A stretch of 64,000 bases of DNA. Origin: Treponema peruense. GTDB taxonomy: Bacteria; Spirochaetota; Spirochaetia; Treponematales; Treponemataceae. Shown here in pieces: positions 43,382 to 52,851 of the stretch. The stretch is from the NCBI RefSeq assembly GCF_016117655.1, contig NZ_CP064936.1, forward strand, positions 1,426,001-1,490,000, read 5' to 3'. The notes below the pieces were generated by a model. It saw nothing but the letters and a program-made list of their open reading frames with translations, had not been told where the DNA came from and searched no databases. The first letter of the stretch is position 1, and each line of letters begins with the position of its first letter. The position numbers and the translations under genes are program-made.

Positions 43382-44683
43382 CTATCTGTTTTCTATATCG
43401 TCCGTCGTTTCGCCGAACTTTTCTCTAAGATGATCCATGTCTACGTTAAAGCCCCTGAGTCCACGCAGAAAACGGATGCGGTTTCCACGCTCTATTGTGT
43501 GCAGAACTTCCTGGCCGCTGGTAATCCAGGCTATGCTCTTGTTCTTTTCTGAAAGCACGCTCAGTACGTTGCCGTAAGTTGAAGTTTCGTCACACTTTGT
43601 TATTATGACGCTTTTGAAATTAAAGCCTTCATAATTTCTGATGATGTTTTCAAGATCGCGCGCATTTATTCCAGCTACGATTGCAAGATAAACAGTTTCC
43701 TGCATGTTTTCTACATTGAGTATTTTTCTCATGCGGGCAATGTTCTCAAAATCGTTGGGACTGTATCCCGAAGTATCTATAAAAATGTAGTCCGCATTCC
43801 CGCTGTAATTGCGGTATAGAGTCTGAAGGTCAGAAGAACTTTCGGCCTGGTCTACATTGACGCCTATAATTTCGGCCCAGTGCGACAGCTGTTCAACCGC
43901 GGCGACACGCATCGTATCTATTGTAATCATGCGGATTTTTGGAGGAACTGCATCCGGCGAATTGTTCTTTGAAGAAACGGCTATTCTTGCGGCCATTTTT
44001 GCAACAGTTGTTGTCTTTCCTACACCGGTTGGTCCTACAATGACAATAACTTTTGGTGTTCTGCGGGAATTGTCACGGTCAATGAGGATTCCTTCCCCAA
44101 TCCAGTCAACAACCAGAGACTGAACTTTTTCAAAGTCATCCAGTTCGTCAAGACTCAGTTCATTCTTAAGACGCGCACACATTTTTTCTATATAAGTGCG
44201 GGTAAATCCGTTGTCATCAAGAAGATCCTGAATTTTTTTTATATTCTTGTGCTCTTCACCGGACATTGTTGCCTGCTTGATGGAGTCAAGATTTTTTGAC
44301 ATGTTCTCTATCTGGTTAAAGAGTTTTTTAAATTGAATGTTGCTTGTGTCAGGAGCATTGTTCAATATTTCTGCCCTGGAACGCATAAAGTCTGCAGAAG
44401 AAGGACTGCCGCTGCGCTGCGGTGCTGAATATGCATTGGCGTACTGACCCGAAAGAGACATTCCGTAAGGAGAAGAGCGCAGTTCGGGAAGATTTTCGGC
44501 ATGATACTTTATCTCGACATAGTCTTTCTGGATACCCAAAAATCCCTTGCGCAAAACAGTACGCATTCCGTCTATGGTATAGTTTTTCCCGTATTTGTCA
44601 AAGATTTTCTTAATACATTCATCTCTTGTACGTCCGAGAACCGTTTCTATTATTCCCGGAGGAGTAATACTTTTACTGCTCAT
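43382..44683 (-). CDS. flhF: FlhF (SRP-type GTPase for flagellar placement)
   Basis: A 433-residue SRP-family GTPase. The N-terminal B domain is YVEIKYHAENLPELR and beyond. The N domain is at about residues 130-200, and the G domain has IVGPTGVGKTTTVAKMAARI, ITIDTMRVAAVEQLSHWAEI and FIDTSGYSPND. VIITKCDETSTYGNVLSVL is the G4 region. The family recruits early flagellar components to the pole. The flhA stop lies 11 nt inside its start region, and the ribosome-binding site GGAGAAATAA precedes the ATG. Confidence 0.96.
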   Translation of the reverse strand: MSSKSITPPGIIETVLGRTRDECIKKIFDKYGKNYTIDGMRTVLRKGFLGIQKDYVEIKYHAENLPELRSSPYGMSLSGQYANAYSAPQRSGSPSSADFMRSRAEILNNAPDTSNIQFKKLFNQIENMSKNLDSIKQATMSGEEHKNIKKIQDLLDDNGFTRTYIEKMCARLKNELSLDELDDFEKVQSLVVDWIGEGILIDRDNSRRTPKVIVIVGPTGVGKTTTVAKMAARIAVSSKNNSPDAVPPKIRMITIDTMRVAAVEQLSHWAEIIGVNVDQAESSSDLQTLYRNYSGNADYIFIDTSGYSPNDFENIARMRKILNVENMQETVYLAIVAGINARDLENIIRNYEGFNFKSVIITKCDETSTYGNVLSVLSEKNKSIAWITSGQEVLHTIERGNRIRFLRGLRGFNVDMDHLREKFGETTDDIENR

Positions 44684-46799
44684 TTATTTCTCCTAGAGCC
44701 TCAACTTTTATATCAGGACCGGCGGCCATTACTTCACCTATCGAAAGAACTACCAGACCGGGAATTTCTCTTTCCGTTGCCGATTTTACAAGAAGCCTTA
44801 CTTCGTCAGGGCACAGCACAATGGGAAGAAAATTTCTGTCTCTTACTGCAGATATATATTTTCCCATTGCCGAAATAAAGCGTCTGGCATCTACAGGGTC
44901 AAAGGCAACAAACGGCTTTTTACCTGGAACTTCTGCCCTGTGTTCCAGAATCTTCTGTGAAAGTTCCTGCGAAAGGTTCATTACATGAAGCACTTTGTTT
45001 TCGTCAACGTACTGGCTGCAGATCTGTGCACCCAAAGCTTCGCGTACCTTTTCTGAAAGTTGCCATATATCGCGCGTAATCTTTCCGTAGTCGCCGAGTG
45101 TCTCAAGTATAGTAACCATATTGCGTATGCTCACCTGTTCGGCAAGAAGGTTCTTGAGAACGGCTTCGATTTCACCGTAAGTAAACTTGTGTTCACCGGA
45201 CATGACTTCGTCAACAACAACAGGATTTGATTCCCTGATTTTTTCGACAATGTTCTTGACTTCCTGGCGGGTAAGAATATTTGCCGCATGCCTTTTTATA
45301 AGTTCGGTAAGATGCGTTGCAAGAATTGTGGGAAGATCAATAACGGCATAACCGGCTTTTTCTGCCTCAAGCTTTCTTGACTCGGGAAGCCATATTGCTT
45401 CCATACCAAAAGCCGGATCCCGCGTCTGTTCACCTACAATAATTTTGTCTTTCGGAACATTGCCGGTGTTAAGACACATGTAGTAACCTATCTTAAGCCG
45501 GCTGCGTCCTACTTCGATTCCCCTTATCTTGAACGAATATTCTTCGGGTTCAAGTTCCATCTGGTCAATGATGTGAATGGGCGGAACTACAAGTCCAAGA
45601 TCATGCGCTTCTTCACGGCGGATTTTTGTAATGCGCTCAAGGATTTCTGCCCCCTTTTCTTTGTCTACCAGAGGAAACAGCGCGTATCCTATTTCGAGCG
45701 AAAGTTCATCAAGTTTGACTACAGGTGACAAATCTTCCGGACCGCCGCCTGTCTGTTTTTTGAAACGGGACTCTGCTTCTGCCGCTTTTTTTGCCACAGC
45801 CTGGGTTTCCTGGCTTTTTTTGATGCGCGCACCGAAAATAACAAGCACAGCACCAATTCCGACAAGATAAAATGTAGAACCGTTATGGAACGCAAACCCA
45901 AGAACCGCAAGGGCGGCACCGACAATGCAGTAAATTGTACCGTCAAGCGAGAACTGCTTTTTGAGCTGGTCCGAAAGAAATTCCTCGGAACTGCTTCCTG
46001 TAACAAGAAGTCCTGTAGAAAAAGAAAGCAGAAGAGCCGGCAGCTGTGACATAAGACCGTCACCAATTGTAAGCTTTGCATAGCTGTTGAGCGCGACCAT
46101 CGGGGAAAGTCCGGCCATAATTCCGGTAATCATTCCTCCCACAAGATTTACTACTGTAATGAAGATTCCGGCTTTTACGTTGCCGCTTACGAACTTTGAA
46201 GAACCGTCCATTGCAGAATAGAAATCTATTTCCTGCCTGAGCTGTGCTATTTTAAGGTTGGCTTCGTCTTCTGTAATTGAGCCTGACTGCATCTGGTTCT
46301 GGATTACAAACATCTTGCTGTTCATACTGTCGAGTGTGAATCTTGCAGAAACTTCTGAAACACGGTCGGCACCTTTTGTAACTACAAGAACCTGGACAAC
46401 AATCAGAATAATAAAAATTATGAAACCGATAATGACATTGTCACCTGCAACGATATTTGCAAAAGCCTGGACCATCTCGCTCTGGCCGGTCATTATTCCC
46501 GAAGGAGAAACCGGATTCATAAGAATGTTTCTGGTAGAGGCGACATTTATTGCAAGGCCGAAAAGCGTAACAAGAAGAACAACTCGCGGGAACGAAGAAA
46601 AGTCCGCCGCCCGCTTCATGTAAACTACAGTAAGAAGAATTACAAAAGAGACCGCCAGATTGAGCACCATCATAATGTCAATTACAGTCTTTCCCAGCGG
46701 AATAAACATGAACATAACGACAACAAGTGCCGCAACCGGCAGAATGTTTGACGTAATAAACGAGAATATTGTTTTTCCTAGAGTTTGTTTTTCCGGCAT
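44673..46799 (-). CDS. flhA: FlhA (flagellar export gate)
   Basis: A 708-residue export-gate protein. About eight N-terminal helices run to residue about 330. The conserved FHIPEP-type loop includes FVSGNVKAGIFITVVNLVGG and ITGIMAGLSPMVALNSYAKL. The cytoplasmic domain follows, with VPPIHIIDQMELEPEEYSFK, IWLPESRKLEAEKAGYAVID and VLCPDEVRLLVKS. The ATG at 46799 follows GGGGACTCA; the in-frame GTG at 46814 is less likely. It is preceded by flhB after 61 nt. Confidence 0.97.
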   Translation of the reverse strand: MPEKQTLGKTIFSFITSNILPVAALVVVMFMFIPLGKTVIDIMMVLNLAVSFVILLTVVYMKRAADFSSFPRVVLLVTLFGLAINVASTRNILMNPVSPSGIMTGQSEMVQAFANIVAGDNVIIGFIIFIILIVVQVLVVTKGADRVSEVSARFTLDSMNSKMFVIQNQMQSGSITEDEANLKIAQLRQEIDFYSAMDGSSKFVSGNVKAGIFITVVNLVGGMITGIMAGLSPMVALNSYAKLTIGDGLMSQLPALLLSFSTGLLVTGSSSEEFLSDQLKKQFSLDGTIYCIVGAALAVLGFAFHNGSTFYLVGIGAVLVIFGARIKKSQETQAVAKKAAEAESRFKKQTGGGPEDLSPVVKLDELSLEIGYALFPLVDKEKGAEILERITKIRREEAHDLGLVVPPIHIIDQMELEPEEYSFKIRGIEVGRSRLKIGYYMCLNTGNVPKDKIIVGEQTRDPAFGMEAIWLPESRKLEAEKAGYAVIDLPTILATHLTELIKRHAANILTRQEVKNIVEKIRESNPVVVDEVMSGEHKFTYGEIEAVLKNLLAEQVSIRNMVTILETLGDYGKITRDIWQLSEKVREALGAQICSQYVDENKVLHVMNLSQELSQKILEHRAEVPGKKPFVAFDPVDARRFISAMGKYISAVRDRNFLPIVLCPDEVRLLVKSATEREIPGLVVLSIGEVMAAGPDIKVEALGEINEQ

Positions 46800-46860
46800 T
46801 GAGTCCCCACCCACCGAATCAACAGTCCAACTGCAGGCAGCAGATTTGTTGCTTCATTAA

Positions 46861-47955
46861 CTATTTTTTATTTTGATTCTTGTCCATATAACCGATCTGT
46901 GCATAAACGGTCGCAATGGCGCGAAGATAATCTTGGGGTATTATATCACCAACTTCGGTATCTGTATAGAGACCTCTGGCAAGCGGACGGTTCTCTACAA
47001 CGGGAACATCATTTTCTGCAGCGATTTTTTTCATTCTCATTGCGGTAAGATCTTCACCTTTTGCAGTAACCTGTGGAGCGTCGGAATTTTCCCTTACCCA
47101 CTGGAGCGAAACGGCATAATGCGTAGGGTTTGTAATAACCACGTCGGCTTCTTTTACCGCGCGGGGCATACTCTGCTTTAGCATATCACGCTGGGCAGTT
47201 TCGAGATGGCTTTTAACTTCGGGGTCTCCTTCCATCTCCTTGAATTCCTGCTTTACTTCCTGCTTTGACATTTTCATGCTTTCCAAAAACTGCCGGCGCT
47301 GCACAACATAGTCAACAATGCCTATCGCAAGAAGAACAAGAGCTGTAACAACAAGAAGCTTTGCTGTCATGGAACCTATCTGACGCAATGCAAGTTCCGG
47401 GCCGCCTGTTCTGAGCATGGCAAGCGTATCATCCAGATCGGAACGTATCATTGTCCATGCAATAACAGCAATAAGTACTACTTTAAGAATGGACTTGGCC
47501 ACATTGAAAAGCCCTTCACGCGAAAAAAGAGTCTTTTTGAAATACTCGCCGAATTTTGGAACGATCTTTGAAAACTTGGGCTCAATAGTTTTTGTAGTAA
47601 AAAGAAATCCCCTGTTCTGGACAAGATTAACCGCAACGCCCGCAACAATTCCCGCAATGCTTATAGGAAGGACCATCATTAAAAGATAGCGAAAAAAAAT
47701 CATATAAAGAGCAGCACCTGAAACATTGTCAGAAGAAGCCCTGGTAAAATAAAACAGAAGTATTTCCCTGAATTTTCTTTCCATCCAGGGTGCTGCAATA
47801 ATCAGAACAACAATTGCAAAAAGATAAACGACAATTCCGTTAAGTTCCTGACTTTTTGCAACACGCCCCTCTTCACGTGCCTTGCGGAGTTTATACTCTG
47901 AAGGTTCCTCTGTGCGCCCTTCATCTTCGGCGGCAAACCACTGCAGGTCAATCAT
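46861..47955 (-). CDS. flhB: FlhB (export specificity switch)
   Basis: A 364-residue protein with RTEEPSEYKLRKAREEGRVA at the N-terminus (the conserved T..PT..kl..Ar..G pattern) and four helices. The autocleavage site is ADVVITNPTHYAVSLQW, with NPTH intact at about residue 275. VVENRPLARGLYTDTEVGD follows. It switches export from rod-hook to filament substrates. Its start overlaps the fliR stop by 4 nt. Confidence 0.97.
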   Translation of the reverse strand: MIDLQWFAAEDEGRTEEPSEYKLRKAREEGRVAKSQELNGIVVYLFAIVVLIIAAPWMERKFREILLFYFTRASSDNVSGAALYMIFFRYLLMMVLPISIAGIVAGVAVNLVQNRGFLFTTKTIEPKFSKIVPKFGEYFKKTLFSREGLFNVAKSILKVVLIAVIAWTMIRSDLDDTLAMLRTGGPELALRQIGSMTAKLLVVTALVLLAIGIVDYVVQRRQFLESMKMSKQEVKQEFKEMEGDPEVKSHLETAQRDMLKQSMPRAVKEADVVITNPTHYAVSLQWVRENSDAPQVTAKGEDLTAMRMKKIAAENDVPVVENRPLARGLYTDTEVGDIIPQDYLRAIATVYAQIGYMDKNQNKK

Positions 47956-48770
47956 ACACTTCCGCCCAGCTTAAGAAAAAATTTTTCGAGTTCGCGGAAA
48001 CCTTCTGCAAAACACGACACAAAGAATTCGCACAACTGCGGAACAAGGGTCACAATAATATAGAAAGCTGTAAGAATAAGAATTGGAAAACCTTCTGACA
48101 GAAGATTCATCTGCGGTGCGGCTTTTGAAAGAATACCCATCGTTACGTTTATAAGAAAAAGTGTTGCCATAATGGGCAGGGCTATAACAAGCGCATCCCT
48201 AAACAAAAGGGTAAGTCCGCGTGTCATAAAAAGTGCAATTGTGTTTCCGCTTTCTATAATAGAAAAAACATTCAGGCTTTTGAAGCTTGTCTCGAGTGCA
48301 CCGGCAAAAAGTGTTGCAAACCACCTGTTTTGCAAAAAAATAAGCATTGCAACAAAGTTAAGAAACTGTCCCATAAGAGGATTTTCAACCTGGCTCAAAG
48401 CATCATAAACTTCACTGGCACTGAATCCCATCTGAAAGGCAAAAAACTGTCCGGCTGTACTGAAGGCAGCAAAAATAATCTGAATAAAAAAACCCATCAC
48501 AATACCGATGAGCGCTTCCCCAAGAAGAAGAAAAACATATTCAAGGCTAAAGTTCCCTGAAGAGGAAATATATGTTGAATAGGAACTATATGCACCCGAA
48601 GCAAGTGACATCCGCGGAAAAATAAAACAAGCCAGACCGCCTGCAAGTGCAATCTTTGCCATTTTTGGAACAGTTTTTGAAGAAAAAAGCGGAAGAGTCA
48701 TTATAAGCGCAAAGCACCTGGCTGCAACAAGAAGAAAAACGGGCGCTCCAGCAACAATATCATTCAGCAT
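47952..48770 (-). CDS. fliR: FliR (flagellar export gate)
   Basis: A 272-residue membrane protein with six helices. FLLVAARCFALIMTLPLFSS opens the protein, and VFLLLGEALIGIVMGFFIQI and FAFQMGFSASEVYDALSQVE are family signatures. It forms the export gate with FliP and FliQ, whose genes lie immediately upstream. Confidence 0.96.
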   Translation of the reverse strand: MLNDIVAGAPVFLLVAARCFALIMTLPLFSSKTVPKMAKIALAGGLACFIFPRMSLASGAYSSYSTYISSSGNFSLEYVFLLLGEALIGIVMGFFIQIIFAAFSTAGQFFAFQMGFSASEVYDALSQVENPLMGQFLNFVAMLIFLQNRWFATLFAGALETSFKSLNVFSIIESGNTIALFMTRGLTLLFRDALVIALPIMATLFLINVTMGILSKAAPQMNLLSEGFPILILTAFYIIVTLVPQLCEFFVSCFAEGFRELEKFFLKLGGSV

Positions 48771-48788
48771 AGATTACAGCCCGGAAAG

Positions 48789-49058
48789 TCAACCTGTCAC
48801 ACGCGGAATTGCACGCAGAATATCGGCAAAATAATCACCCGCCTGTGAAAGCATCCATGCACCAAGAAGTGCAATTACAAGAAGAATAGTTACAAGCTTC
48901 GGAAGAAAAGTAAGAGTCTGTTCCTGAATAGAAGTCGTAGCCTGAAAAATGGCAACAATAAGTCCTATAACAAGGGCCGCACCAAGAACAGGGGCACAGA
49001 GTTTAAGAACAAGAAAAATTCCCTGCTGGATAAGCATAAACATTTCGCCGTTACTCAT
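48789..49058 (-). CDS. fliQ: FliQ (flagellar export gate)
   Basis: An 89-residue, two-helix protein with family features LVLKLCAPVLGAALVIGLIV and ATTSIQEQTLTFLPKLVTIL. The length is standard. It lies between fliP and fliR with short gaps and a GGAGG ribosome-binding site. Confidence 0.97.
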   Translation of the reverse strand: MSNGEMFMLIQQGIFLVLKLCAPVLGAALVIGLIVAIFQATTSIQEQTLTFLPKLVTILLVIALLGAWMLSQAGDYFADILRAIPRVTG

Positions 49059-49072
49059 CTATTCCTCCTGCA

Positions 49073-49915
49073 CTACTGAAGAATGGGCCTTATACTGCTG
49101 AAAAGATTCTGTGTAAGAAGACCCCAGCCGTCCACAAGAACAAACAAAAGCAGCTTGAACGGCATGGAAATCTGTACAGGCGGAAGCATCATCATACCCA
49201 TACTCATAAGAATACTGGCAACAACCATATCAATTACAATAAAAGGTAGATAAAGCATTATTCCGATTTTAAAGGCAACTGTAAGTTCATTGAGAATATA
49301 AGCCGGAATCAGAACGTATGTCGGAACAGTACTCAAATCGTTAGGACGCCCAAGACCGGCCATTTTCATAAACGAACCGATATAGCCGCCGTCGGAAGGC
49401 AGCTGCCTGTACATAAACTGGCGCATTGGGGTTTCGGCATTGGTAACGGCCTGTTCCAAAGTAATTGCATTGTCGGAAAGCGGCTTGAACGAATTGTCAT
49501 AAACAAGTCTGAACGTAGGCCACATGCAAAAAAGAGTCATGAACAAAGCTATTCCATTAAGAACTGCCGTAGGAGGAACCTGCTGGAGTGAAAGAGCCCT
49601 CTTTATAAAGTCAAGAACAATTGAAAACCGCAAAAAACAGGTCGTCAGAATAAGAATGCTGGGTGCCAGTGTCAGAAGCGTAAGCAAAAGTAGAAGCTGA
49701 ACGCTGAACGCAACTTCACTTCCCGACCTGGGGGCTGTGGCACTGAAGGTTATATTAGGAAAATCAAGGCCTGTCATGCGCCTGTCCATTTCTGTACGCC
49801 CGGATGTACTGCCTTCGGGAAAACCGCTGTTCTGTGAAGACTGGGCAGAAACGGTCATTGAGCACATAAAACCTACAAGAACGGCTGCAAACACGCGCAG
49901 CAGATTTTTTCGCAT
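49073..49915 (-). CDS. fliP: FliP (flagellar export gate)
   Basis: A 280-residue protein with a cleavable signal peptide (MRKNLLRVFAAVLVGFMCSM). Its conserved core is LTLAPSILILTTCFLRFSIV, LQQVPPTAVLNGIALFMTLF, and VLIPAYILNELTVAFKIGIM with ASILMSMGMMMLPPVQISMP. The periplasmic N-terminal segment before the core is longer than in E. coli (about 45 residues). It lies 4 nt after fliO. Confidence 0.97.
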   Translation of the reverse strand: MRKNLLRVFAAVLVGFMCSMTVSAQSSQNSGFPEGSTSGRTEMDRRMTGLDFPNITFSATAPRSGSEVAFSVQLLLLLTLLTLAPSILILTTCFLRFSIVLDFIKRALSLQQVPPTAVLNGIALFMTLFCMWPTFRLVYDNSFKPLSDNAITLEQAVTNAETPMRQFMYRQLPSDGGYIGSFMKMAGLGRPNDLSTVPTYVLIPAYILNELTVAFKIGIMLYLPFIVIDMVVASILMSMGMMMLPPVQISMPFKLLLFVLVDGWGLLTQNLFSSIRPILQ

Positions 49916-49919
49916 TCTG

Positions 49920-50558
49920 TTATTCCCCGTCCCTTTTTTTTTCTTCTTTTGGAAGATGTTTACTTCCGAGTGAATCTATCATGTCATCTGTAGAAGAATC
50001 AAATACAGAAGCATTTTTTTCTTTTCTTGAACTTGAACCGGGCATAAAAATATCAAGAACTTCGGCAAAATTACGCGGCTTTTTTGAAGAAGTCTTTTTG
50101 TCATTATAAAGGTTCATTGCATCAACAAGGTCTTTGTCATCAATTTTGTCTATAAGATTTACACCGGACTCAGAAACGCCCAGCATATAGGCCTTGTCAA
50201 CAAGAGTTACAATATGAACGGACTTGCCCGGAGACAATGTAACGCCTGCAACATTTCTTAGAAAAGTATCATCATCAGCAGCCGGCGCACCGCTTTTTCT
50301 GAGGAATTTAAAAACAAACCAGACAGCGGCCACAACCAGGGCAAGTACCAGAACCATGCGCACCAGTACCCATGCACCTGAAGAAGAAGATTCATTCTGT
50401 GCCAAAGCTGAAGTTCCGTTGTAATCAAAAGTAAGTGTCGTCTCATCGGCAGGAACTCTTTCTGCGGAACCTGTCTCCTGCGCAAAACAGAAGGCAAATC
50501 CCGACAGAAGAAGCAGAAGTACAATTTTTTTTACATTTTTAACAAAGAAAAATTTCAT
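49920..50558 (-). CDS. fliO: FliO-like export assembly protein
   Basis: A 212-residue single-pass protein. A signal-like N-terminus (FFVKNVKKIVLLLLLSGFAF) is followed by a periplasmic stretch and one membrane helix (VLVRMVLVLALVVAAVWFVF). The cytoplasmic part has VTLSPGKSVHIVTLVDKAYM and GVSESGVNLIDKIDDKDLVD, typical of FliO/FliZ. The ATG at 50558 gives the signal peptide, while the upstream in-frame region overlaps the fliY end. It corresponds to orfX of the treponemal fla operon. Confidence 0.88.
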   Translation of the reverse strand: MKFFFVKNVKKIVLLLLLSGFAFCFAQETGSAERVPADETTLTFDYNGTSALAQNESSSSGAWVLVRMVLVLALVVAAVWFVFKFLRKSGAPAADDDTFLRNVAGVTLSPGKSVHIVTLVDKAYMLGVSESGVNLIDKIDDKDLVDAMNLYNDKKTSSKKPRNFAEVLDIFMPGSSSRKEKNASVFDSSTDDMIDSLGSKHLPKEEKKRDGE

Positions 50559-50580
50559 TGAATTCCGCACCTGCCTTGAC

Positions 50581-51801
50581 TCAGATTGAAGACGCAACAT
50601 GATCCATTGCCGGAAGAATCTCTGTAACACGTACGCCGAAACTTTCGTCAATAACTACGACTTCTCCCCTGGCTATGGTTTTATGGTTTACAAGAATATC
50701 AACAGGTTCACCGGCAAGTTTGTCAAGCTCAATAATTGTTCCTTCGCCGAGTCCAAGTATATCTTTTATTGTCTTTTTGGTGCGGCCAAGTTCTACGGTC
50801 ATTTCCATGAAAACGTCCATGATAAGACCAATATTGCCCTGCTCGCCACTCGGAACCGACTGCTGGAAGTTGGGGAACTGAAGTGCCTGTACGCTTGGAG
50901 GAGTCTGCATCTGCTGCATTCCCATCATTGGCTGCTGCATACCCATCATCGCATTCTGCTGCATTCCCATATTGGGCTGCCCCATTCCCATCATAGGATT
51001 CTGCTGCATTCCCATATTAGGCTGTCCCATACCCATCATCGCACTCTGCTGCATTCCGGCCGGATTCTGTGCACCCATCATAGGCTGCTGTGAGAAACCT
51101 GCCGCAGCTGCCATAGAAGCCGCAGACATGTCAGGAGAAGCTGCCTTCTGTGTTCCGCCGCCAAGAGCCTTTGCCATTCCTTCTGCAACAGAACCGCCGA
51201 CTGCTTCCCACAAAGTAAAGGGCTCACCGTCAAGGGTTCCGGAATAAGTAAACAGGGCAAATGTCCCCTGCGGTATTCTGATCATTGCCTTGGGCTGGTT
51301 GACTGCTTCTGGCGGGTTTGTTGCAAGACCGGGAAGTTTTCCATCTTTGCTGAGTTCAGTAATTTCTGCACCTGAATGTGAAGATATAACTTCTGAAACA
51401 ACAGAAAGTCCCATGTCATCAAGGGCAGGATTTTCTTCCTGATTGATAAGTGAAACAAGCTTTGTTGCAAATTCAGTAGACATCAAAAAGAGGTGGTCAC
51501 CCGTAAGCCCTGCAGAATAGTCGGCCATTACCGCAACAACAACTTCAGGCAGGCGAGCCAAAAGCTCATCCCTTCCGAGTGCGTCAACAGTTGCACCGTC
51601 TACAATGACATCTTTCTGTGTCATGCTCTTTATGATTTCTGCCAGTTTTCCCTTCATTCCGTCAGAAAATTTCTGAAGGGTTGCTGTATCTATGTTCGTA
51701 TCCGGTACAGAGGAAAATGAACCTCCCGAACCGAGACCGCCCATGTCAACACCGGACAACAATGCGTCAATTTCTTCCTGAGATATAGATCCTTCGCTCA
51801 T
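50581..51801 (-). CDS. fliY: FliY (C-ring protein, FliN fused to a CheC-like domain)
   Basis: A 406-residue switch protein. The N-terminal SEGSISQEEIDALLSGVDMG is a FliM-like CheY-binding motif. A CheC-like domain spans about 40-215 (DDMGLSVVSEVISSHSGAEI). A Met/Gln/Gly/Pro-rich linker lies at about 236-300, and the C-terminal FliN domain (FMEMTVELGRTKKTIKDILG) at about 326-405. The linker carries two near-identical 15-residue repeats. It overlaps fliM by 4 nt. It combines C-ring structure with possible CheY-P phosphatase activity. Confidence 0.95.
   Translation of the reverse strand: MSEGSISQEEIDALLSGVDMGGLGSGGSFSSVPDTNIDTATLQKFSDGMKGKLAEIIKSMTQKDVIVDGATVDALGRDELLARLPEVVVAVMADYSAGLTGDHLFLMSTEFATKLVSLINQEENPALDDMGLSVVSEVISSHSGAEITELSKDGKLPGLATNPPEAVNQPKAMIRIPQGTFALFTYSGTLDGEPFTLWEAVGGSVAEGMAKALGGGTQKAASPDMSAASMAAAAGFSQQPMMGAQNPAGMQQSAMMGMGQPNMGMQQNPMMGMGQPNMGMQQNAMMGMQQPMMGMQQMQTPPSVQALQFPNFQQSVPSGEQGNIGLIMDVFMEMTVELGRTKKTIKDILGLGEGTIIELDKLAGEPVDILVNHKTIARGEVVVIDESFGVRVTEILPAMDHVASSI
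50950..51039 (-). repeat. Two 45-bp in-frame tandem repeats in the fliY linker
   Basis: Residues 255-269 and 270-284 both read MMGMGQPNMGMQQN plus one residue. A shortened third unit continues to about 50908, and a degenerate one precedes at up to about 51081. The DNA copies differ at a few third positions. Confidence 0.85.
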
Positions 51802-52832
51802 ATGGTTTCGTCTCCTTCTGGGGTTAATTCCTCAAAGTCTTCATTTTCATGCTCTTCGATTTTGCCTATTATTTGTACGGCCATTTTTTTGCCCACAACT
51901 CCGGGCTGGCAGTAGAATTTCTTTTTGCTGCCTACGCTCAGAGTCAGCGGCTCTCCGACCCTAATATTATCAAGTCTTACAACGTCCCCTATGCGCAGTG
52001 CAAGAACATCCCTGATGGGAACGTTGATTGAACCTATGTCTGCCACAAGTTCCATTTCTACATCGGCAAGCTTTTCTTTAAGGGTTCCAAGATACTGTGT
52101 AGTAGAACTTCTTCTTACCGAACTGAACCAGAACTGCGATGACAGTTTTGAAACAATCGGCTCTATTGTAATGTAAGGAATACATATGTTCATCATTCCT
52201 GCTTCCTCACCGATTTTGATTTCGAGGGTTACAAGAATGACCATTTCGTTGGGCGGAACAATCTGCGCAAACTGAGGGTTTGTTTCTATCTGCTGCAGAC
52301 GCGGTCTGAGGTCAATAACCTGTGTCCACGCTTCCCTCATATTTGCAAGAATTCTTACGATAATACCTTCCATAACGGACTGTTCAATATCTGTAAGGTC
52401 ACGGTTTACTTTTCCGCCGGTATCTCCCGAGCCGCCAAAAAGACGGTCAATGATTATAAACGTAATTTCAGGCGCAATCTCAAGAACTGCATTACCCTTA
52501 AGAGGGTCCATATTGATTACTGCCAGCGTTGTAGGCGTTGGTATGGAACGGATAAATTCCTCGTAGGTAAGCTGGTCAACTGACGCAACATGAACGTGAA
52601 CAAGTGTACGAAGCTGTGCAGAAAGGCTGGTTGTAGTAAGACGCGCAAAAGTTTCGTGCATATTCGAAACAGTACGTATCTGTTCCTTTGAGAACTTGTC
52701 AGGTCTGCGGAAATCATAAATTTTTATTCGACGGGTGTCATTAACCGGCTTATAGTCATCGGCTTCACTGTCACCGGAACTTATAGCCTGAAGCAGCTGG
52801 TCAATTTCATCCTGGGAAAGAACTTCGTTCAT
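51798..52832 (-). CDS. fliM: FliM (flagellar switch protein)
   Basis: A 344-residue C-ring protein. The N-terminal CheY-binding motif is EVLSQDEIDQLLQAIS. The middle domain has ALRIGDVVRLDNIRVGEPLT later and FTFIIIDRLFGGSGDTG-like GGxG in the centre (RLFGGSGDTGGKVNRDLTDI). The SpoA/FliN-like C-terminus is also present. The length is standard. fliL lies 19 nt upstream. Confidence 0.97.
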   Translation of the reverse strand: MNEVLSQDEIDQLLQAISSGDSEADDYKPVNDTRRIKIYDFRRPDKFSKEQIRTVSNMHETFARLTTTSLSAQLRTLVHVHVASVDQLTYEEFIRSIPTPTTLAVINMDPLKGNAVLEIAPEITFIIIDRLFGGSGDTGGKVNRDLTDIEQSVMEGIIVRILANMREAWTQVIDLRPRLQQIETNPQFAQIVPPNEMVILVTLEIKIGEEAGMMNICIPYITIEPIVSKLSSQFWFSSVRRSSTTQYLGTLKEKLADVEMELVADIGSINVPIRDVLALRIGDVVRLDNIRVGEPLTLSVGSKKKFYCQPGVVGKKMAVQIIGKIEEHENEDFEELTPEGDETI

Positions 52833-52851
52833 GCCTTAAATCCACCCTGCA

